Source: HGM11412 sp045536025
GTDB lineage: Bacteria > Bacillota > Clostridia > Christensenellales > Borkfalkiaceae
Direction of reading: 5' to 3'
DNA length: 36,369 nt
Assembly (NCBI GenBank): GCA_045536025.1
Contig: JAZSMT010000014.1
Span: 1 to 36,369, forward strand
The first letter of the stretch is position 1, and each line of letters begins with the position of its first letter. Positions 25,498 through 32,809 of the stretch are shown piece by piece. The notes under the pieces are model-generated. The model saw only the letters and a program-made list of their open reading frames with translations. It searched no databases and was not told the DNA's origin. The position numbers were made by a program, and so were the translations under genes.

Positions 25498-25565
25498 TAA
25501 AGGTTAGCGCTGTCCGCAAAACCTTGCCGAGCCTCGTCTTGCTTGTTTCTAACGCCTTAAATAAT
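25498..25565 (+). repeat. Structured intergenic repeat, copy B2 (5'-truncated)
   Basis: Matches the last 65 bases of copy A with one indel and about 80% identity, including GTTAG, CGCAAAACC, GCCTCG, CTTGTTTCTA and CGCCTTAAATA. The upstream AACC arm is lost, but AAGGTT-AGCG can pair with CGC-AAAACCTT. Confidence 0.6.
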
Positions 25566-25591
25566 GCTAAATAAAAGCGTAAATTAAAATT

Positions 25592-25622
25592 AACTCTCGT
25601 TTGATAGGCGAGAGTTTTTTTG
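25592..25622 (+). terminator. AACTCTCG-type terminator hairpin, copy 3
   Basis: AACTCTCG (25592-25599) pairs perfectly with CGAGAGTT (25609-25616), followed by TTTTTTT. Confidence 0.85.
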
Positions 25623-25657
25623 TTAAAAATTTTTTTAAAAAAATCGTTTTAAAACGT

Positions 25658-25686
25658 TTGACATACGCATATCAATATTATATAAT
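25658..25686 (+). promoter_or_regulatory. feo operon promoter (consensus)
   Basis: TTGACA (25658-25663), 17 bases, TATAAT (25681-25686): both elements match the sigma-A consensus exactly. Confidence 0.9.
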
Positions 25687-25694
25687 AATTACGA

Positions 25695-25710
25695 ATTAGC
25701 AATGGCTAAC
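25695..25710 (+). promoter_or_regulatory. Candidate iron-repressor operator 1
   Basis: TTAGC-AATG-GCTAA (25696-25709) lies just after the feo -10 box, over the likely transcription start, so a bound repressor would block initiation. It matches site 2 upstream of feoB in 13 of 16 positions. DtxR/IdeR boxes elsewhere also carry TTAG...CTAA arms. Confidence 0.6.
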
Positions 25711-25731
25711 AAACTTTTTTAGGAGAGATTT

Positions 25732-25947
25732 ATGGATTTAAGTTTAGCTCAAATCGGTAAGGAATATATTATTTCACAAATTAATACCGATGACGAAGAG
25801 TTAAATTCCTTCTTATTTTCTCTCGGGTGCTATAGTGGCGAGCCTATCACGGTAGTATCCGCGCGTAAAAGCGGTTTAGTTGTTGCAATAAAAGATGCAA
25901 GATATAATATAGATAAAGAACTTGCAAAGGCGATTTTAGTAAAATAA
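25732..25947 (+). CDS. feoA: FeoA, SH3-like accessory protein for ferrous iron uptake
   Basis: This 71-residue cytoplasmic protein has the compact SH3-like beta-barrel pattern of FeoA: LAQIGKEYIISQINTDDEELNSFLFSLGCYSGEPITVVS, then a short strand region ending in YNIDKELAKAILVK. It helps FeoB, probably by contacting its membrane or G-domain part. GGAGAG lies upstream of the ATG. First gene of the iron operon, with a weak terminator between it and feoB. Confidence 0.9.
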   Translation: MDLSLAQIGKEYIISQINTDDEELNSFLFSLGCYSGEPITVVSARKSGLVVAIKDARYNIDKELAKAILVK

Positions 25948-25969
25948 ATAATCTGCGGATTATTTTTTT
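25947..25969 (+). terminator. Attenuator-like hairpin between feoA and feoB
   Basis: AATAATC-TGCG-GATTATT followed by TTTTT directly after the feoA stop. The AT-rich stem suggests partial termination, lowering feoB relative to feoA. Confidence 0.6.
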
Positions 25970-25977
25970 GATAAAAT

Positions 25978-25993
25978 GTTAGCAAAGACTAAC
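25978..25993 (+). promoter_or_regulatory. Candidate iron-repressor operator 2
   Basis: GTTAG-CAAAGA-CTAAC (25978-25993), 3-4 bases before the feoB ribosome site AAAGGAG. It closely resembles operator 1 and could act as a roadblock or control an internal feoB start. Confidence 0.55.
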
Positions 25994-26006
25994 AAAGGAG
26001 ATATAT

Positions 26007-28004
26007 ATGAGAATTGCATTGACGGGCAATCCTAACAGCGGTAAAACGACCATGTTCAACGCCTTAACCGGAAGAAATGAAAAGGTGGGCAATTGGGCAG
26101 GTGTTACCGTTGATAAGAAGGAGCATCAAATTAAAAAGAGCTTTTGTCCTGCGGGAGAAGAGCTTATTGCGGTAGACTTACCCGGCGCGTATTCTATGAG
26201 TCCGTTCACGTCGGAAGAAAGTATAACTAGCTCTTACGTTAAAAACGAAAAGCCTGACGTTATTATCAATATAGTAGACGCGACCAACCTATCGAGAAGC
26301 TTATTTTTTACAACTCAGCTTTTAGAGCTTGGTATTCCGCTTATCGTTGCTCTTAACAAGGTTGACGTAAATGCGAAAAAGCAAACGGAAATTGACGTTA
26401 AAGCGTTATCTTCAAAGCTTGGTTGCACGGTTATTGAAACGGTATCAACTTCAGCTAAGGGTTTAAAGAATTTAATAGTAGAAGCTGTAAAGCTTAAAGG
26501 TCAAAATCAAATTGCCCCCTATACTCAAGGGGATATCGACCTTAGCGACAAAACTATCGTTCAAACGGCTGACAGAAAGCGTTTTGATTTCGTAAACAAA
26601 ATTGTTGACGAGGTAGAAACGCGTAAAGTATTTACTAAAGACAGTAATTTTCAAGATAAAATTGACGCGGTATTGACAAATAGATGGTTAGGGCTTCCCA
26701 TTTTTGCGGTTGTTATGTTTCTAGTTTTCGGCATTTCGCAAGCGTGGTTAGGCCCGTGGATTGCAGATACCTTCGTAGGCTGGTTAGAGGCTGGGCAAGA
26801 ACTTGTTGCAAACGCTTTAGCAAACGAGGCAGGCGAGCTTGGAATTTGGGCGTCAATGCTAGTTGACGGTGTACTCGGCGGTGTAATTGCGGTAGTGGGA
26901 TTTTTACCGCTCGTAATGGTAATGTATTTCTTGATAGCAATACTAGAAGATTGTGGATATATGGCGCGCGCATCAGTCGTTTTAGACCCCATCTTTAAAA
27001 AAGTAGGCTTATCTGGTAAATCAATTATTCCCTTCGTTATCGGCACGGGTTGTTCTATCCCCGGCGTTATGGCTTGCCGAACTATAAGAAACGAAAGGGA
27101 AAGAAGGGCAACCGCTATGCTTACACCCTTTATGCCTTGCGGTGCTAAACTTCCAGTTATTGCGCTGTTTGCAGGCGTATTTTTCGGCGATTCCGCTTGG
27201 GTTGGCGCAACTATGTATTTCGTAGGCATTGCAATTATTTTGCTTTGCGCCTTACTTATTAACCTTTTAACAGGTCATAAGGTTAGAAAATCTTTCTTTA
27301 TTATTGAGCTTCCCGAATATAAAATTCCAAGTTTATTATCCGCATGTAAATCAATGATTTCTCGCGGTTGGGCGTACATAGTAAAGGCGGGAACGATTAT
27401 ACTTATTTGTAACTTCGTCGTTCACGTTATGCAGACGTTTGACTGGTCTTTCAATATCGTAGAGGCTGATAAATCTATTCTTCACGATATAGCAACTCCG
27501 TTTGCGTACGTTATTGCGCCTGTTGTTGGCGTAGTTGCTTGGCAACTTGCAGCCGCTGCGGTTACGGGCTTTATCGCTAAAGAAAACGTAGTTGGAACTT
27601 TAGCCGTTTGCTACGGCGTTACCAACTTTATCAACGTAGACGAGCTTATTTTAGAAAGCGGTGCTTCCGAGGTTGCTGCCATTTTTGCAATCACTAAGGT
27701 TGCGGCACTTGCTTACTTAATGTTTAACCTCTTTACACCTCCGTGCTTTGCAGCTATCGGCGCAATGAACTCTGAAATAAAGAGCAAAAAATGGCTTTTT
27801 GCAGGTATCGGCTTACAGTTTGCCGTAGGCTTTACGGTATCTTTTATCGTGTATTTCTTCGGAACTTTATTTACAGGTGCAGGCTTTGCGTCTTCTTGGA
27901 TGGTTTGGGTTGGCTGGCTAATCGTCGCTTTAATATCGGCGGTAATTACCTATCTTATTATGAAGAAAAACAAAGAACTTAAATCGGAATACGAGCTTAA
28001 GTAA
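26007..28004 (+). CDS. feoB: FeoB, ferrous iron transport GTPase/permease
   Basis: This 665-residue protein has an N-terminal G domain: G1 GNPNSGKT, G2 region NWAGVTVDKKE, G3 DLPGAYSM, G4 NKVD. A helical spacer follows, then the membrane part with two Gate domains. The conserved cysteine motifs are GTGCSIPGVMACR and PFMPCGAKLP, and the C-terminal part ends with four or so helices. It imports Fe2+ under anoxic conditions. The length is that of the shorter FeoB class. Followed closely by a small Cys-rich membrane peptide. Confidence 0.96.
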   Translation: MRIALTGNPNSGKTTMFNALTGRNEKVGNWAGVTVDKKEHQIKKSFCPAGEELIAVDLPGAYSMSPFTSEESITSSYVKNEKPDVIINIVDATNLSRSLFFTTQLLELGIPLIVALNKVDVNAKKQTEIDVKALSSKLGCTVIETVSTSAKGLKNLIVEAVKLKGQNQIAPYTQGDIDLSDKTIVQTADRKRFDFVNKIVDEVETRKVFTKDSNFQDKIDAVLTNRWLGLPIFAVVMFLVFGISQAWLGPWIADTFVGWLEAGQELVANALANEAGELGIWASMLVDGVLGGVIAVVGFLPLVMVMYFLIAILEDCGYMARASVVLDPIFKKVGLSGKSIIPFVIGTGCSIPGVMACRTIRNERERRATAMLTPFMPCGAKLPVIALFAGVFFGDSAWVGATMYFVGIAIILLCALLINLLTGHKVRKSFFIIELPEYKIPSLLSACKSMISRGWAYIVKAGTIILICNFVVHVMQTFDWSFNIVEADKSILHDIATPFAYVIAPVVGVVAWQLAAAAVTGFIAKENVVGTLAVCYGVTNFINVDELILESGASEVAAIFAITKVAALAYLMFNLFTPPCFAAIGAMNSEIKSKKWLFAGIGLQFAVGFTVSFIVYFFGTLFTGAGFASSWMVWVGWLIVALISAVITYLIMKKNKELKSEYELK

Positions 28005-28014
28005 AGGTGCAAAA

Positions 28015-28185
28015 ATGAAAGAATTTATAGCAATACTTATAATAGCTTTAATTATCGGCGGTGCGGTTTTATACGTGATAAAAGCCAAAAAAAGCGGTAA
28101 AAAATGTATAGGCTGTCCGTACGAGTGTAAGTGTAAATCAAATAGCGATAAAAATAATAGTTGCTGTAGTTCGGATGAAAAATAA
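28015..28185 (+). CDS. FeoB-associated Cys-rich membrane peptide
   Basis: A 56-residue peptide starting 11 bases after feoB. One membrane helix (FIAILIIALIIGGAVLYVI, about residues 4-22) is followed by a cysteine cluster C-x2-C-x3-C-x-C (residues 31-40) and a CC pair (50-51). This is the pattern of the FeoB-associated Cys-rich family (Pfam FeoB_associated) found after feoB in Firmicutes. It may bind iron or a cofactor at the membrane. The start has an AAGGTG ribosome site, and a strong terminator lies just past the stop. Confidence 0.85.
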   Translation: MKEFIAILIIALIIGGAVLYVIKAKKSGKKCIGCPYECKCKSNSDKNNSCCSSDEK

Positions 28186-28188
28186 CTT

Positions 28189-28219
28189 AAAAAGCGTTAC
28201 CAAAAGTAACGCTTTTTTT
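28189..28219 (+). terminator. Terminator of the feo operon
   Basis: AAAAAGCGTTAC-CAAAA-GTAACGCTTTTTTT, a long perfect stem with a T run. Confidence 0.95.
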
Positions 28220-28223
28220 ATCC

Positions 28224-28252
28224 TTTACAAAACAAAAAAAGGGTGGTATAAT
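28224..28252 (+). promoter_or_regulatory. Promoter of the DtxR-family regulator (leaderless)
   Basis: TTTACA (28224-28229), 17 bases, TATAAT (28247-28252). The expected start is at 28259 or 28260, the first base of the ATG, so the transcript would have essentially no leader. Confidence 0.7.
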
Positions 28253-28259
28253 TAAAAAT

Positions 28260-28622
28260 ATGAAATACCACGAATCACAAGAGATGTATCTTGAAACGAT
28301 ACTTCTTCTTAAAAAGAAAAATTCCATCGTTCGTTCGATAGATATCGCAACCGAGCTTGACTATTCTCGTCCAAGCGTTTCAAGGGCTGTAAATTTACTA
28401 TTGCAAAACGGATATATAACGATTGCTAAAAACGGCGAGATTAATTTTACTGAAGCGGGCGCTAAAAAAGCAACCGAAATTCACGAAAGGCACGAGGTTA
28501 TCACGGCAGTATTTGTAAAATTAGGTGCAGACACCGTCGTTGCAGAAGAAAACGCTTGCAGGGTAGAGCACGTTATCTCCCCCGAGCTTATGCAAGTTCT
28601 TAAAAATTTTATACAAAAATAA
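28260..28622 (+). CDS. DtxR/IdeR-family iron-dependent regulator (no SH3 domain)
   Basis: This 120-residue metalloregulator has an N-terminal winged helix (residues 1-65; SIDIATELDYSRPSVSRAVNLLLQNGYI is the helix-turn-helix) and a dimerisation/metal-binding domain (70-120). Residues matching the DtxR ancillary and primary sites are Met9, Cys100, Glu103, His104 and His78/Glu79 (ACRVEH, RHE). A Cys at the CxxEH position, rather than MntR's Glu, points to iron over manganese. It lacks the C-terminal SH3-like domain. It follows the feo operon, which carries two palindromes suited to a dimeric repressor. Confidence 0.88.
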   Translation: MKYHESQEMYLETILLLKKKNSIVRSIDIATELDYSRPSVSRAVNLLLQNGYITIAKNGEINFTEAGAKKATEIHERHEVITAVFVKLGADTVVAEENACRVEHVISPELMQVLKNFIQK

Positions 28623-28646
28623 ACGGAGAAAAAATCTCCGTTTTTT
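28621..28646 (+). terminator. Terminator after the iron regulator
   Basis: AAACGGAG-AAAAAAT-CTCCGTTTTTT, beginning at the stop codon. Confidence 0.9.
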
Positions 28647-28670
28647 ATTTTTAATTTTTATTAAAAATTA

Positions 28671-28699
28671 TTGACTTGAAAAAAATATGAGAGTATAAT
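28671..28699 (+). promoter_or_regulatory. Promoter of the MFS transporter gene
   Basis: TTGACT (28671-28676), 17 bases, TATAAT (28694-28699). A GTGAA-TT-TTCAC palindrome follows at 28708-28719, over the start region, and may be an operator. Confidence 0.85.
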
Positions 28700-28732
28700 C
28701 AATAATTGTGAATTTTCACTTATGAGGTAATT

Positions 28733-29941
28733 ATGAAAAACTTATCAAATAAATGGACGAGAGCTGCAATACCTGCTTTACTTCTTCACGCAAGTATCGG
28801 CACCGTTTACTGCTGGTCGATATTCAGTTATGAAATAGTTAACCTTGGCTTTAATTCGGTTGCGCTCGAGTGGGCTTTTAGTTTAGCGATTTTCTTCCTC
28901 GGCATGTCGGCGGCGTTTTTAGGTAATTTCGTAGAGAAAGATATTCACAAAGCAAGCTTAATAGCAACTATTTGCTTTGCAGTAGGCGTTGTGGGTACGG
29001 GATTTGCAATTAGAATACACAGCTTGGCGTTAATACTTATTTTCTACGGCATTATTATGGGTTTTGGCTTAGGATTAGGATACCTTTCGCCCGTTAAAAC
29101 CTTAATGCTTTGGTTTAGCGATAAAAAGGGCTTGGCTACGGGGCTTGCAGTTGCGGGCTTTGGCGCTGCAAAAATGATTTTCTCGCCTATTATTGAAGGT
29201 CTATTAGCACTCGTTGGCGTTGAGTATTCTTTTTATATCTTAGGCGCAATTTGGTTTATCATGATGTTCGTGGGGCACTTGCTCCTTAAAAAGCCTGACG
29301 GTTGGTCAGAACCACACGAAAAGATTACAGTAAAAGAATTTTTCGGCAGATTTAAGATTTTCTTAGATCCCAAATTTATCGGCATTTGGCTCGTTTTCTA
29401 CATTAACATTACCTGCGGTTTAGCACTTATCTCGCACGAAAAGCATATATATAGCGCTTTAGGCTTAGCGTCGGTTACTAGCATTTTATGTACGATTTCA
29501 GGTCTTTTCAATGCAACGGGTAGACTTGCTTACTCTTCAATCGGCGATAAAATGAAGGATAGAAACACCATCTATAAAATCATTTTAATCAGCGAGATAG
29601 CGTTTACCTTAATTGCCGTATTGACAGGCGCGCTTGACGGTAGCGGTGCGATAGCAATGGTAATTTCAATAGCGCTTATCTTAGTTGTTAACGCAGGTTA
29701 CGGCGGTGGCTTTAGCAATCTTCCCACGCTACTTTCCGACGTTTACGGTATGGGAAAAATATCTTCAATTCACGGCATTGCGCTTTCGGCTTGGGCTATA
29801 GCAGGCTTAACGGGTAATCAAATTGCAACCCTTATATACGAAGCAACTGGAAGTTATAACAATATTTTAATCTTTACGTTAATTATGTACGCGGTAGCAA
29901 CGCTTATAAGCTTTGTTCTTATAAAACCTAAAAAAGCATAA
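28733..29941 (+). CDS. MFS transporter, oxalate:formate antiporter (OFA)-like
   Basis: This protein has 402 residues and 12 predicted helices. The N-terminal helix segment AAIPALLLHASIGTVYCWSIF and the GFGLGLGYLSPVKTLMLWFSDKKGLATGLAVAGFGAA stretch (loop 2-3/TM4 area) are typical of OFA-family carriers (OxlT relatives), which exchange small carboxylates or act as pyruvate/formate-type carriers. The substrate is not predictable. GAGGT lies before the ATG. It is monocistronic, with its own promoter and a terminator. Confidence 0.88.
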   Translation: MKNLSNKWTRAAIPALLLHASIGTVYCWSIFSYEIVNLGFNSVALEWAFSLAIFFLGMSAAFLGNFVEKDIHKASLIATICFAVGVVGTGFAIRIHSLALILIFYGIIMGFGLGLGYLSPVKTLMLWFSDKKGLATGLAVAGFGAAKMIFSPIIEGLLALVGVEYSFYILGAIWFIMMFVGHLLLKKPDGWSEPHEKITVKEFFGRFKIFLDPKFIGIWLVFYINITCGLALISHEKHIYSALGLASVTSILCTISGLFNATGRLAYSSIGDKMKDRNTIYKIILISEIAFTLIAVLTGALDGSGAIAMVISIALILVVNAGYGGGFSNLPTLLSDVYGMGKISSIHGIALSAWAIAGLTGNQIATLIYEATGSYNNILIFTLIMYAVATLISFVLIKPKKA

Positions 29942-29945
29942 AAAA

Positions 29946-29978
29946 TTAAGGGGCACTAAAAAGCGCCCCTTTAAATTT
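29946..29978 (+). terminator. Terminator after the MFS gene
   Basis: TAAGGGGC...GCCCCTTTA stem with a short AT-rich tail (AATTTATTT). Confidence 0.7.
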
Positions 29979-29980
29979 AT

Positions 29981-30009
29981 TTGTAATTTCAGTATTTTTA
30001 GTATATAAT
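29981..30009 (+). promoter_or_regulatory. Promoter of the lipoprotein protease gene (leaderless)
   Basis: TTGTAA (29981-29986), 17 bases, TATAAT (30004-30009). Expected start near 30016, three bases before the ATG at 30019, and no ribosome site exists. Confidence 0.7.
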
Positions 30010-30018
30010 ACAATTATC

Positions 30019-30846
30019 ATGAAGAAAAGTTTTTATCACCTTTTAAAAAAGTTAACTCTGTTATCATTAATATGTACACTTTTAATAGCTTTTTCGTCTT
30101 GTTCGATAATATTTAATAAAGACGACGGCGAGGTCGAACAACCCGTTGATTTATCTAACGGCGTTATAACCGAGGGTATAATTGACGCTAATTTTACGGT
30201 AACACTTTCGTCGTATAACCTTTCGCCGTTCAATAAAAAAGTGAACGAAACGCTATCTCAAGGTAGCGGTGTAGTGTTTGATAAAACGGCGCTTGTTGAC
30301 GAAGAGTATATCTATTATATATTAACTAACAACCACGTTATTTATAAACATACGAATTCCTTTAACCACTTTGACTATACCGTTCGCGATTGTTACGGTC
30401 AGGCATATTCTGCCAACGTCGTTGCGTTTGATCCCGATTACGACTTAGCGGTTGTTAGTTTTAAATCAAAGCAAGCATACAAGGTGTTGCCGTTTGCTGA
30501 TAAAAATCCGATAGTTGGCGATAAAGTCGTTTCAATCGGGCAACCGCTTGGTATTATCAACGCCGTAACCGAAGGTAAGATTGAAAAATATTTAACGGTT
30601 AGCGTTCCTACAGATAACGGCGAAGTTAATACCGAGATTTCTAACGTTAACTTTAGCGTAATTAGACACAGCGCGCCGTTAAACAGCGGTTCGTCGGGTG
30701 GTGCCCTTCTTGATAAAGACTATAAAATTTGCGGTATCAACTATGCCGCCGCGGTTGTTGATGGTAGCAATGAGTTCGTTTCGGGCTACGCTATTTCCGT
30801 AGAGCTAGTTAAACAATTTTTGTCGGGCAGTTTTTATACCGAATAA
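30019..30846 (+). CDS. Membrane-anchored trypsin-like serine protease (HtrA/DegP-type protease domain, no PDZ)
   Basis: This 275-residue protein starts with a lipoprotein signal (basic KK, hydrophobic LLSLICTLLIAF, lipobox FSSC with Cys28). The rest is one chymotrypsin-fold domain with the catalytic triad His106 (TNNHV), Asp142 (YDLAVV) and Ser226 (NSGSSGGAL). The oxyanion loop is intact. No PDZ domain follows, unlike HtrA/DegP. It likely acts on misfolded proteins or a specific substrate at the outer face of the membrane. It has its own promoter and terminator. Confidence 0.88.
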   Translation: MKKSFYHLLKKLTLLSLICTLLIAFSSCSIIFNKDDGEVEQPVDLSNGVITEGIIDANFTVTLSSYNLSPFNKKVNETLSQGSGVVFDKTALVDEEYIYYILTNNHVIYKHTNSFNHFDYTVRDCYGQAYSANVVAFDPDYDLAVVSFKSKQAYKVLPFADKNPIVGDKVVSIGQPLGIINAVTEGKIEKYLTVSVPTDNGEVNTEISNVNFSVIRHSAPLNSGSSGGALLDKDYKICGINYAAAVVDGSNEFVSGYAISVELVKQFLSGSFYTE

Positions 30847-30851
30847 TTAAA

Positions 30852-30881
30852 AACAAGGCAATCGCCTTGTTTTTTGTTTTT
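30852..30881 (+). terminator. Terminator after the protease gene
   Basis: AACAAGGC-AATC-GCCTTGTT followed by TTTTGTTTTT. Confidence 0.9.
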
Positions 30882-30929
30882 GCTTAAAAACTCACACATA
30901 TTTTTATTTTTATAGTTCAAAATATCTTT

Positions 30930-31481
30930 ATGAAAGAAACGGGAATTGTAAGAAGAATAGACGGCTTAGGAAGAGTAGTTCTTCCTAAAGAAATAAGAAA
31001 AACCTTAAAGCTAAATTCGGGGGATTTACTGCAAATTTTCGTAGAAAAAGAGGCTATTATATTAGAAAAATATTCCCCCTTATCCACCTTTGAAAAAACG
31101 ACAGGCGCGGTGGGTGAGTGTTTGTTTTTATCGGCAGGCTTACCCGTAGTTATAACCGATAAGGTAAGCGTTTTGCAAGCTCTTGGCTCGGCTAAGCATT
31201 TAAGGGGCGAAAAGCTTTGCGAAAATATGATAAAAACGGTTGAAGAAAAGGGCAGTTTTATAATAAACTCGTCCGAGGGTGCTACGCCCAAAAAAATAAC
31301 CGAAAATGCCGACGAAAGCGAGTTTGTTAGCCAAATTATAGTTCCTGTAATAAGCGCTGAAAACGAGGCTTTAGGCACTGTAATACTACTTGATAGTAAA
31401 GTTGGCGGTCAAATGGGGCTTAAAGAAATTTCACTTGCAAGCTTTGCGTCGAAAATGCTTGTATCGGATATAGATTCGTGA
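30930..31481 (+). CDS. spoVT: SpoVT, stage V sporulation regulator
   Basis: This 183-residue protein has an N-terminal AbrB-type swapped-hairpin DNA-binding domain (ETGIVRRIDGLGRVVLPKEIRKTLKLNSGDLLQIFVEKEAIILEKY, residues 3-48) and a C-terminal GAF-like domain. The length and architecture match SpoVT, which tunes late forespore genes under sigma-G in spore formers. It ends in TGA overlapping the GTG start of the next gene. It marks the organism, or its ancestor, as a spore former. No Shine-Dalgarno site and no recognisable promoter were seen before the ATG. Confidence 0.9.
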   Translation: MKETGIVRRIDGLGRVVLPKEIRKTLKLNSGDLLQIFVEKEAIILEKYSPLSTFEKTTGAVGECLFLSAGLPVVITDKVSVLQALGSAKHLRGEKLCENMIKTVEEKGSFIINSSEGATPKKITENADESEFVSQIIVPVISAENEALGTVILLDSKVGGQMGLKEISLASFASKMLVSDIDS

Positions 31482-32809
31482 AGAAAAGCACGCTACTTGG
31501 CGGTGCATTAACCTTGTCGGTTGGCGGTGTTATAACAAAGCTTATAGGCGCAGTTTACCGAATACCTTTAACAAACCTTTTAGGCGCTGAGGGAATTGGC
31601 ATTTACCAAATGGTGTTTCCGCTATATACTATACTTTTAACGCTGTCGTCAACGGGTGTGCCAAGTGGAATATCAAAGCTTATAGCCGAGGGAAATTCCC
31701 CCGAAAAAACACTTAAAAGCTCGCTTAAATTTTTTGCCGTAGTCGGCTTTATACTCTCAATATCAATGGCGATTTTTTCGGGTGCAATTTCTAAACTTCA
31801 AGGAAACTTAAACGCTCGCCTTGCATACGTAATGATAGCGCCGTCGGTATTTTTGGTTAGCCTTATCTCTTGTTTTAGAGGTTATTATCAAGGCTTTTCA
31901 AATATGAAACCGACGGCGCTTTCTCAAATTTTAGAGCAAATAATCAAACTGCTGTTTGGGCTTATAGTTTGCTATATATATAAAGATAACGTCGTTTTAG
32001 CAAGCGCAGGCGCAACCCTTGCGGTTACGGCATCTGAGCTTGTTACTTTGTTATATCTTATATTAAAAACTAAAAATTCAATAAATAAAGCCGAGTTTGT
32101 TTCAGTTAAAACGGATATAAAACCCATACTCAAAACGGTGTTTCCAATGATGGTTGCCACCATAATTATGCCTTTAACTCGCACGGTAGACAGTTTTTTA
32201 ATACTAAATATCGTCGGCGGTTATCTAGATACCGCAACCGCCGTTTATGGGCTTTATTCGGGCGCTGTGGAGTCAATTGTCAGCCTCCCAGTATCTTTTT
32301 GTTACGCTTTAGCGGTAACTAGTATTCCAATCGTTTCTCGCCTTAAAAAAGAGGGCGGAAACTACTATGGTAAAATTATGCAATCGGTTATGTACACCGC
32401 GCTGTGTTCTTTTGCCTTTGCGTTTTTAACCTACGCCTTTTCGGGCTTTGCTGTAAATATTTTATATTCAGGGCTTTCAACTTCAAATAAATTAATAACT
32501 GCAAATATGCTCAAGCTTTCTTCGTTATCGGTGTTTTTTCTTCCCATTATGCAAACGCTTATCGCCTGCGTTAACGCTTTAGGGCGTTACAAAGTTACGA
32601 TAATAAGCGGAAGTTTGTCAGCCGTTTTTAAAATAGTGGCGTCGTCCGTTCTTTTAAAAATGGCAAGTATTAACGTTTTTGGCGCTATAATAAGTGATAT
32701 TTTTTGTTATTTGGTTGCTTGTTTTATAAATTTAAGTTATATTATTTATAGCAAAGTTTCTAAGAGGTTGAAAAATGCACAAAATTACCGTTATAGGCTT
32801 AGGAGTTGA
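31478..32809 (+). CDS. SpoVB-like flippase (MOP superfamily), GTG start
   Basis: This 443-residue protein has 12-14 helices and the N-terminal signature GGVITKLIGAVYRIPLTNLLGAEGIGIYQMVFPLYTI of SpoVB/YtgP-type flippases. SpoVB is needed for spore cortex synthesis in Bacillus, and its place directly after spoVT supports a sporulation role. It starts at GTG (31478) overlapping the spoVT stop (GTGA), so translation is coupled. It overlaps the next gene by 35 bases. A second, distant relative lies at 6267-7751 on the other strand. Confidence 0.85.
   Translation: MKKSTLLGGALTLSVGGVITKLIGAVYRIPLTNLLGAEGIGIYQMVFPLYTILLTLSSTGVPSGISKLIAEGNSPEKTLKSSLKFFAVVGFILSISMAIFSGAISKLQGNLNARLAYVMIAPSVFLVSLISCFRGYYQGFSNMKPTALSQILEQIIKLLFGLIVCYIYKDNVVLASAGATLAVTASELVTLLYLILKTKNSINKAEFVSVKTDIKPILKTVFPMMVATIIMPLTRTVDSFLILNIVGGYLDTATAVYGLYSGAVESIVSLPVSFCYALAVTSIPIVSRLKKEGGNYYGKIMQSVMYTALCSFAFAFLTYAFSGFAVNILYSGLSTSNKLITANMLKLSSLSVFFLPIMQTLIACVNALGRYKVTIISGSLSAVFKIVASSVLLKMASINVFGAIISDIFCYLVACFINLSYIIYSKVSKRLKNAQNYRYRLRS

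Noticed and set aside
26651..27229. 192-codon open frame antisense to feoB
   Set aside because: Mirror of the feoB membrane region; no promoter, ribosome site or domain.
30882..30929. Sigma-G promoter before spoVT
   Set aside because: No sequence at suitable spacing matches the sigma-G consensus well enough to support a call.
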